Origin: DATBDE01 sp036270095
Lineage (GTDB): Bacteria; Actinomycetota; Thermoleophilia; Solirubrobacterales; Solirubrobacteraceae
Direction of reading: 5' to 3'
NCBI GenBank assembly: GCA_036270095.1
Contig: DATBDE010000075.1
Span: forward strand, 12,061 to 76,060
Length of the DNA: 64,000 nucleotides
Shown here: one piece after another, positions 58,576 through 64,000 of the stretch
How positions within the stretch are numbered: the stretch's first letter is position 1
How the letters are laid out: the number at the start of each line of letters is the position of its first letter
The notes under the pieces: generated by a model
Databases searched by the model: none
The model's input: the letters and a program-made list of their open reading frames with translations, nothing else
Told to the model about the DNA's origin: nothing
Position numbers and translations under genes: made by a program

Positions 58576-61311
58576 GTGGAGAGCCTGTCGCGAGCGCTCG
58601 AGCGGGTCGCCCGCTTCGTCGCGCGCCGGCCGCTGCCCGTGCTCGCGGTGGTGGCGGTGCTCGCGGTCGGCGGCGCCGTGCTCGGGCTGTCGCTCGAGCC
58701 CAGCGCCGGGACGGGCACGCTCGTCTCGCGCAGCTCCGACACCTACAAGGCCACGGCCGACTATCACCGCCGGTTCGGCGACGACGCGGTGATCGTGCTC
58801 GTGCGCGAGGACCTCGCCCACCTCGTCCTGACCTCGGACATCGAGCGGCTGCTCGGGCTCGAGGGCTGCATCTCCGGCAACCTGCCGAGCAAGGTCAAGG
58901 CGCCGGGCGGGGCCGGCGGCCCGTGCGCGCAGCTGGCCAAGACGAAGCCGGTGCGGGTGGTCTACGGCCCGGGGACGTTCATCAACGAGGCCGTACGCCA
59001 GATCCAGGCGCAGTTCACCCAGCGCCAGCAGCAGAAGGCCGCGCAGGCCGAGCAGGCCGCCACGGCGGCACGCAAGCTGGCCGCCGCCAAGGGCCTTTCG
59101 CCGGCGGCCCAGCGCAAGGCGGCCAACGACACGCGCCAGCTCGTCTACGCGCAGTTCGTGCGCGACTCGCTGCAGCTCGCGCTCCAGTACGGGATCCGCA
59201 GCATCCCGCGCCTCAACGACCCGAACTTCGTCGCCTCGCTGGTGTTCGACCCACAGGGCGGCACCGCGCGTCCCAAGGCGCGCTTCGCCTACTTGTTCCC
59301 GAACGCCAAGTCGGCCCTGATCCAGGTGCGGCTGCGCCCGGAGCTCACCGACGACCAGCGCCGGACCACGATCGCGCTCGTGCGAAAGGCCGTGGCCATG
59401 CCCCAGTGGCGGCTGCACAACCACGGCGCCTACACGGTCACCGGCGCCCCGGTGGTGGTGGCCGACCTCTCGACCTCGCTGCAGGACTCGATCGTGCTCC
59501 TGCTCGTGGCCGCGCTCGTGGTCATGGCGGCCACGCTGCTGCTGATCTTCCGCACGCCGCGGGCGCGCCTGCTGCCGCTGGGCATCGCGCTGGCTGCGGC
59601 GGCGCTGACCTTCGGCGGCATGGCGCTGGTGGGGGCCTCGCTGACCATGGCCTCGATCGCGGTGCTGCCGGTGCTGATCGGCCTTGCGGTCGACTACGCC
59701 ATCCAGCTGCAGTCCCGCTGGGACGAGATCCGAGCGCGCGAAGGCACCGATCCGGTCGCCACCGCCGCCCGCGTCGGCGCGATCGCGGCGCCGACCATCC
59801 TGACCGCCGCCATCGCCACCGCGGTCGGCTTCCTCGTCCTGCTGCTCTCGCCGGTGCCGATGGTCCAGGGCTTCGGGCTCGTGCTCGTGGCCGGCATCGT
59901 GCTCGCCTTCGCATGCGCGATGACCGCGGGCATCGCGGTGCTGACGCTGTCGGCGCGCTACGCCGGGCGCGGCCCGCGCGTGCTCGCCTCGGCCTGGGGC
60001 GAGCTCGCGGCCGCGGGCCGCGGCGCCGTCGACCTGCTGCGGGCGGGCGGCCGGCGCGTGGGGCTCAAGCCCCGCCCGGCGCGCCGCCCGGTCTTCGAGC
60101 GCGTGCTCGACTTCGTCATCGCCCGGCCGCGCACGGTGCTGGCCTGCGCGCTGGCGCTGGCCGTGATCGGCTGGATCGCCGACGCCGGCACCCGCGTGGT
60201 CTCCGACATCCAGAAGCTCATGCCGCAGAGCCTGCCGGCGCTGCAGGACCTCAACACGCTGCAGCGCAGCACCGGCGTGTCGGGCGAGATCGACGTCACC
60301 GTCAAGGCGCGCGACCTCGCCGACCCCAAGGTCGTCAACTGGATGACCTCCTACCAGCAGGGGCTGCTGCGCCACTACGGCTACTCGACCAAGCGCGGCT
60401 GTGGGGAGGCCACGCTGTGCCCGGCGCTGTCGCTGCCCGACCTGTTCCGCGGCTCGGGCGACAGCAAGAGCCCGCAGGCGCTGACCAAGCAGCAGATCGA
60501 GGGCGTGCTCGACGCCGTGCCCCCCTATTTCTCGCAGGCGGTGATCGCGCGCGACCGCCACACCGCGGCGCTGGCCTTCGGGATCAAGCTCATGCCGCTG
60601 GACAAGCAGCAGCAGGTGGTCGACACCATGCGCAGCCGCCTGCACACGCCGGCCGGGGTGACGGCGCAGCTGGCCGGCCTGCCGGTGGAGGCGGCGCAGG
60701 CCAACGCGGACGTGTCCTCGTGGTGGCGGCGCCTGCTGCTGGGCGTGGGCGCGCTCGTGCTCGTCGGGCTCGTGCTCTTCGCCGTCCGGCGGCGAGTCAA
60801 GAACGCGGTGATCCCGCTCGTGCCGATCGCGCTGGCCACGGGGTGGGCGGGGCTGCTCTCCTGGTGGTCGGACGACACGCCGCTGGGGCTCCTGCTCGGG
60901 CGGCCCGTGGAGCTCAACCCGATGTCGGTGACCCTGGGCGCGCTCGTGATCGCGCTCTCGACGGAGTTCAGCGTGTTGCTCTCGGCCCGCTACCGCTCCG
61001 AGCGCGACAGCGGCCTGGGCGTGCGGGCGGCGCTCCTGCGCACCTATGCATCCACCGGCCGGGCAGTGACCGCCTCGGCGGTGACGGCACTGGCCGGCTT
61101 TGCCGTGCTCGTGATCTCCGACATCCGCATGCTGCGCGACTTCGGCCTGGTCACCGTGGTCGACCTCGCGGTGTCGCTGCTCGGCGTCCTCGTCGTGCTC
61201 CCGGCCGTGCTGGCGCTGGCCGAGGAGACCGACGTGGCCGATCTGGGCCGCGAGGCGGCGGCGCGGCTGCGGCGGGTGCTGCCGCGGCGGCGGCGCGCCA
61301 CCGCCGCGTGA
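58576..61311 (+). CDS. MMPL/HAE3-type RND transporter
   Basis: This 911-residue RND pump of the hydrophobe exporter group has two repeats, each with one membrane helix, a large extracytoplasmic loop and five to six helices. The first helix cluster contains VLIGLAVDYAIQLQSRWDEI, with the Asp-Tyr pair used for proton relay; the second contains ALVIALSTEFSVLLSARYRS, where the relay Asp is replaced by Glu. Loop 1 holds a Gln/Ala/Lys-rich helix. It resembles hopanoid- and lipid-exporting HAE3 pumps. Its position next to the MCE genes suggests shared lipid cargo. Confidence 0.9.
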   Translation: MESLSRALERVARFVARRPLPVLAVVAVLAVGGAVLGLSLEPSAGTGTLVSRSSDTYKATADYHRRFGDDAVIVLVREDLAHLVLTSDIERLLGLEGCISGNLPSKVKAPGGAGGPCAQLAKTKPVRVVYGPGTFINEAVRQIQAQFTQRQQQKAAQAEQAATAARKLAAAKGLSPAAQRKAANDTRQLVYAQFVRDSLQLALQYGIRSIPRLNDPNFVASLVFDPQGGTARPKARFAYLFPNAKSALIQVRLRPELTDDQRRTTIALVRKAVAMPQWRLHNHGAYTVTGAPVVVADLSTSLQDSIVLLLVAALVVMAATLLLIFRTPRARLLPLGIALAAAALTFGGMALVGASLTMASIAVLPVLIGLAVDYAIQLQSRWDEIRAREGTDPVATAARVGAIAAPTILTAAIATAVGFLVLLLSPVPMVQGFGLVLVAGIVLAFACAMTAGIAVLTLSARYAGRGPRVLASAWGELAAAGRGAVDLLRAGGRRVGLKPRPARRPVFERVLDFVIARPRTVLACALALAVIGWIADAGTRVVSDIQKLMPQSLPALQDLNTLQRSTGVSGEIDVTVKARDLADPKVVNWMTSYQQGLLRHYGYSTKRGCGEATLCPALSLPDLFRGSGDSKSPQALTKQQIEGVLDAVPPYFSQAVIARDRHTAALAFGIKLMPLDKQQQVVDTMRSRLHTPAGVTAQLAGLPVEAAQANADVSSWWRRLLLGVGALVLVGLVLFAVRRRVKNAVIPLVPIALATGWAGLLSWWSDDTPLGLLLGRPVELNPMSVTLGALVIALSTEFSVLLSARYRSERDSGLGVRAALLRTYASTGRAVTASAVTALAGFAVLVISDIRMLRDFGLVTVVDLAVSLLGVLVVLPAVLALAEETDVADLGREAAARLRRVLPRRRRATAA

Positions 61312-62045
61312 GCGGGCCGCTCTCGTTCGACGACGAGCCGGAGACCAGCGGCCGGCCCGAGGCACCGCCGGAGCGGAAGCCGGAAGCGCCGCCCCCGGCC
61401 AAGCCGCCGGGGATCTCGCGCTACGGCTGGTGGCTGGGCGTGCTCGTCGTCCTCATCCTCGCCTACATCGGCTTCAACACGCTGCGCAACAGCGGCGGCG
61501 GCTCGCGCGGGATCGCGGCGGGCAAGCATCTGCCCCCGTTCGCCGTGCCGCTGGCCCTGTCCAACCTCAACGGCGACGCCAACATCGCCACCCGTCCCGA
61601 CGAGGGCGCCAGCGGCCAACGCCCCGCCTGCTCGGTGCGCGGCCCGCGAGTGCTCAACGAGTGCCAGGTGGTCAGCGGCGCGCCGTCGGCCATCGCCTTC
61701 CTGGCCACGCGCGGCGGCGACTGCACCAAGCAGCTCGACGTCATCGAGCGCGTGCGGCCGCGCTTCCCGCAGGTGCGGTTCGCCGCCGTGGCGATCCGCG
61801 GCAACCGCAACGACCTGCGCTCGGACATCCGCAAGCACAAGTGGGGCTTCCCGGTCGGCTACGACGCCGACGGCGCGGTTGCCAACCTGTACGACGTGGC
61901 CGTGTGCCCCACCGTCACCTTCGCCTACCCGGGCGGCACCGCGCTGCGCACGGCGCTCGGGCTACTGAACGAGCAGAAGCTCGAGGCCACGCTGCGCGAG
62001 CTCGTCGCCGGGTCCGAGAAGCGGGGCTGGAGGCCGCCGCGATGA
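61308..62045 (+). CDS. Membrane-anchored thioredoxin-like protein
   Basis: This 245-residue protein has a Pro/Glu-rich cytoplasmic N-terminus and one membrane helix (YGWWLGVLVVLILAYIGFNT). An extracytoplasmic thioredoxin fold follows: AIAFLATRGGDCTKQLDVIE, QVRFAAVAIRG and the cis-Pro strand VAVCPTVTFAYPGG. The usual CxxC is reduced to GGDC, so a two-Cys redox mechanism is unlikely; another Cys pair (CSVRGPRVLNEC) lies upstream. It overlaps the MMPL stop (GTGA). Confidence 0.75.
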   Translation: MSGPLSFDDEPETSGRPEAPPERKPEAPPPAKPPGISRYGWWLGVLVVLILAYIGFNTLRNSGGGSRGIAAGKHLPPFAVPLALSNLNGDANIATRPDEGASGQRPACSVRGPRVLNECQVVSGAPSAIAFLATRGGDCTKQLDVIERVRPRFPQVRFAAVAIRGNRNDLRSDIRKHKWGFPVGYDADGAVANLYDVAVCPTVTFAYPGGTALRTALGLLNEQKLEATLRELVAGSEKRGWRPPR

Positions 62046-62686
62046 GCGAGCCCGAGGCCGGCTGGGTCGACGCCGAGGTCGCGGACGAGTTCCCGGAGCT
62101 GCGGCTGTTCGAGCTCCCCGTCGACGCGCGGCCCGGGCGCACGCCGCGGTCGGTGCAGGAGCGGCTGCGGTACCTGTCCAGTCGCTTCCGCGGCGCCCAG
62201 GCCGTGGCCCAGCGCCAGCAGCCGGTCCCGTGGGCCTACCGCGTCTTCTACCGCCACGTCGGGCTCGACCCCGACGCCGACCGCACCCCGGCCGAGGCGG
62301 CCATGCTCGACCGCCTCATGCACGGCGGGTTCAAGTCGGACAACCTGCTCGACGACGCCCTGCTCGTCGCGCTGGTGGAGACCGGGGTGCCGATCTGGGC
62401 GCTCGACGCCGCCAAGGTGGACGGGACGCTCGGCGTGCGCGTCGCCGCGGAGGGCGAGCACCTGGGCCGTGCCGAGGACGCGCCGCCGGCGCCGGCGGGC
62501 CGCCTGGTCGTGGCCGACGCCCGCTCGCCGCTCGCGGTGCTGTTCGGCGAGCTCGCCCCCGGGCACGGCGTGACCCGCGACACAGCGTCGATGCGCCTGT
62601 TCTCGGTACAGGTCGCGGGCGTACCGGCGATCCATGTTGAGGAGGCGTTGTTCCAGTGCTCGGAGATCCTTGTCGAGCCCCGCTAG
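62042..62686 (+). CDS. B3/4 domain protein
   Basis: This 214-residue protein carries the B3/B4 fold of the phenylalanyl-tRNA synthetase beta chain as a stand-alone domain: QPVPWAYRVFYRHVGLDPDA, then DRTPAEAAMLDRLMHGGF. Such proteins may edit or bind misacylated tRNA, but function is unproven. It overlaps the thioredoxin-like gene by ATGA, so it is the last gene of the MMPL operon. Confidence 0.85.
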   Translation: MSEPEAGWVDAEVADEFPELRLFELPVDARPGRTPRSVQERLRYLSSRFRGAQAVAQRQQPVPWAYRVFYRHVGLDPDADRTPAEAAMLDRLMHGGFKSDNLLDDALLVALVETGVPIWALDAAKVDGTLGVRVAAEGEHLGRAEDAPPAPAGRLVVADARSPLAVLFGELAPGHGVTRDTASMRLFSVQVAGVPAIHVEEALFQCSEILVEPR

Positions 62687-62697
62687 TCGTTTAGACT
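62670..62697 (+). promoter_or_regulatory. Promoter of the conserved small protein gene
   Basis: TTGTCG (62670-62675) and TAGACT (62692-62697) are 16 bp apart, followed by AGGAGG and ATG 62713. The promoter starts inside the end of the B3/4 gene. Confidence 0.5.
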
Positions 62698-62712
62698 TCG
62701 ACGCTAGGAGGC

Positions 62713-63189
62713 ATGGCTGTCGTTGAACATCCGCCGGTCGCGCTGTCGCCCGTCGAGGTCGACGAGCGAGCTGCGCGGTGTTCGCTCCGCGACCAGATCG
62801 CGAAGCTCGAGCGCGAGCTCGCCGCCGCGTTCGTGGGCGCCTTCCCGCGGCACGGCATCGACTTCGGCTTCGGCACGTCCCGCGCCCCGGGCGGCCCGCG
62901 CATGCTCTCCCTGGGCGAGCTCGAGCGGGTGCGCGACGACCTGGCCGAGCGCCTGGTCGACGTGCGCCGGCAGCTGCACGAGCGGGCCGAGGCCGAGGAG
63001 GCCAGGCGCGAGCTGCTGGAGCGCATGTTGCTCGAGCCCGGCCGCTACAAGTGGGTCCGCGTGACCGCCCGCGAGCTCGGCCGTGGCGACTGCGGCGCCT
63101 ACCACGTCCGCCCCCGCCTGGGCATCGTTGGCATGCTCATGGGGTGGTGGCACGTGAAAATCTCGTCAGGCTGTCCGTTACCCACCTGA
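62713..63189 (+). CDS. Conserved protein of unknown function with coiled coil
   Basis: This 158-residue protein begins after a perfect AGGAGG. A coiled-coil-like helical hairpin covers residues 25-110 (LRDQIAKLERELAAAFVGAF, then GELERVRDDLAERLVDVRRQ). The C-terminus is compact and conserved-looking: YHVRPRLGIVGMLMGWWHVK then ISSGCPLP. I do not recognise the function; the strong ribosome-binding site and own promoter suggest high expression. Confidence 0.75.
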   Translation: MAVVEHPPVALSPVEVDERAARCSLRDQIAKLERELAAAFVGAFPRHGIDFGFGTSRAPGGPRMLSLGELERVRDDLAERLVDVRRQLHERAEAEEARRELLERMLLEPGRYKWVRVTARELGRGDCGAYHVRPRLGIVGMLMGWWHVKISSGCPLPT

Positions 63190-63227
63190 CAACTGCGGTG
63201 CGGATCCCCGTCCATGGCAAGGACGCA

Positions 63228-63261
63228 GGGGGTGGGACAGTGCTCTGCACGGCCCACCCCC
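63228..63261 (+). promoter_or_regulatory. Stable hairpin in a structured leader
   Basis: GGGGGTGGG (63228-63236) pairs with CCCACCCCC (63253-63261). Inside, GTGC-TCT-GCAC forms a second helix. It lies between the conserved small protein and the small membrane protein, together with a further GTCC/GGAC dyad at 63210-63224. It may be a terminator or the leader of the next gene. Confidence 0.45.
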
Positions 63262-63360
63262 GAGGACGCAGCCAGGGGCGGGGAGACCCCCCTCAGGTGG
63301 CTGGTGGGTAGACGCTCGCGCAAGCGTGCACGGCCCGCCGCCGAGCGCGTCGTCGAGGCC

Positions 63361-63813
63361 ATGCCCGCGACCCGGTCGGCCGACCCGGCCGAGCCGGCCG
63401 CACCGCCCAGGCCCGAGACCCGCCGCGAGCGGGAGCAGGCCCGCCGCGACCGGCTGCCGCCGCCCCCGTGGGCGCCGGTGCCGCTCGTCGAGCTCGCGGT
63501 CCTGGCCGCCCTCATCATCGGCGTCATCGGCTTCTTCTCGCCCGGCAAGCGCGGCGCGATCCTGCTCGTGTGCGCCGCCGTGCTCGGCTCGCTGGCCGGG
63601 CTCGAGGTGGCCATCCGCGAGCACTTCGCCGGCTTCAAGTCGCACACGACCGTGCTCTCGCTGGCCGTTGCCATCGCCGCGGCGGCGGTCGCCTTCTTCG
63701 CCGGCGGCCCCCGGTGGCTCATCGTCGCGATCGGGGTTCCGCTGTTCGTGTTCGCCTTCTTCCTCCTGCGCAACGCCTTCGCGCGCCGCTCCGGCGGGTA
63801 CACGATGCGATGA
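63361..63813 (+). CDS. Small membrane protein of unknown function
   Basis: This protein of about 150 residues has a charged Pro/Arg-rich N-terminus (RREREQARRDRLPPPPWAPV) and four membrane helices, ending NAFARRSGGYTMR. No family was recognised. The frame is open upstream to ATG 63214, but that ATG lies in the hairpin-rich region and the encoded residues look non-conserved. ATG 63361 or GTG 63304 is therefore more likely, and the start is uncertain. Confidence 0.6.
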   Translation: MPATRSADPAEPAAPPRPETRREREQARRDRLPPPPWAPVPLVELAVLAALIIGVIGFFSPGKRGAILLVCAAVLGSLAGLEVAIREHFAGFKSHTTVLSLAVAIAAAAVAFFAGGPRWLIVAIGVPLFVFAFFLLRNAFARRSGGYTMR

Positions 63814-63820
63814 TCGAGAG

Positions 63821-64000
63821 ATGAGCGCTCCCCCCGCTCCTGAGCCGCCGCGGCGGCGGATGCAGCTGACCGGGCTGCATCACATCACCCTGATCTGCCG
63901 CGACCTCAACCGGACGACGGCGTTCTACCGCGACCTGCTCGGGCTCGCGCTGGTCCACCAGGCCACCAACGACGACGACCCCGACGCCCGCCACTTCTTC
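63821..64000 (+). CDS. VOC/glyoxalase family protein, truncated by window edge
   Basis: Only the first 60 residues are visible. After a Pro/Arg-rich lead comes the first VOC repeat, LTGLHHITLICRDLNRTTAF then YRDLLGLALVHQATND, with the metal-ligand His in HHIT. This start resembles ring-cleaving dioxygenases like the gene at 19377. The ATG is 7 nt after the membrane-protein stop. Confidence 0.85.
   Translation, partial: MSAPPAPEPPRRRMQLTGLHHITLICRDLNRTTAFYRDLLGLALVHQATNDDDPDARHFF

Noticed and set aside
63190..63310. RNase P RNA, tmRNA or a known riboswitch
   Set aside because: Conserved cores of these RNAs were not found, and the region is too short for RNase P RNA or tmRNA.
1..64000. CRISPR arrays, prophage genes, insertion-sequence transposases, tRNA or rRNA genes
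   Set aside because: None was found; intergenic spaces are short and contain no matching patterns.

Overview
The window reads as ordinary chromosome of a very high-GC actinobacterium. Gene content points to the Thermoleophilia/Solirubrobacterales: a six-gene MCE lipid-transport operon with its own ATPase, a tandem of type I and type III glutamine synthetases, a HemQ-type heme pathway, an S55/SpoIVB-domain exoprotein, and secreted proteins with Arg/Ala/Val-rich C-terminal beta modules. The taxonomic call is inferred from family content only. I saw no rRNA, tRNA, CRISPR array, prophage or intact insertion sequence. Coding density is very high, and many neighbours overlap by 1-4 bases.

Layout. 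1-7126: mtnA (cut by the window edge), an S55-domain exoprotein, a MOSC protein, an SRPBCC protein, an aldo/keto reductase, a divergent Fe-S maturation module (monothiol Grx and BolA against an IscA-type carrier), and a secreted clan-A glycosidase ending at a perfect 28-bp palindrome. 7127-15142: a truncated cupin, a CtpE-like P-type ATPase, an MFS transporter, GNAT and LysR genes, and the overlapping hemQ / ferredoxin reductase / AlkA-type glycosylase operon. 15128-22083: a frameshifted alkaline-phosphatase-like membrane protein, a glycosyltransferase-flippase fusion, and a VOC dioxygenase-esterase-amidohydrolase chain. 22124-35242: a small ORF, a decayed LuxR-type ATPase, metH, a saccharopine-dehydrogenase-like gene, an exopolysaccharide cluster (DUF354, sugar transferase, asnB), a prolyl-aminopeptidase-like hydrolase and a secreted protein. 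35200-40049: glnN and glnA opposite a PucR-type regulator. 40024-46000: a broken PH-like gene, a DHA2 MFS pump, an ECF sigma factor coupled to a beta-propeller exoprotein, a CapA-like protein and a lipoprotein. 46094-62686: two YrbE permeases, the ATPase, six MCE proteins, an MMPL/HAE3 pump, a thioredoxin-like membrane protein and a B3/4 protein. 62692-64000: a conserved small protein, a small membrane protein and a truncated VOC protein.

The clearest cross-window pattern is promoter architecture. At least fourteen genes have a TANNNT hexamer ending 6-10 nt before the start codon and no useful Shine-Dalgarno sequence, which is what leaderless mRNAs look like. This pattern settles several start codons, suggests an ATC start for the P-type ATPase, and gives one divergent gene pair whose two -10 boxes share the same bases.

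The most unusual structural element is a 164-nt imperfect palindrome. It exactly fills the gap between the second and third MCE genes and pairs the ribosome-binding site of the third with sequence just after the stop of the second. Several genes are broken (cupin, LuxR-type ATPase, PH-like protein, phosphatase-like membrane protein, a remnant ORF in the exopolysaccharide cluster). Real decay and consensus errors in GC-rich tracts cannot be told apart from the sequence alone.
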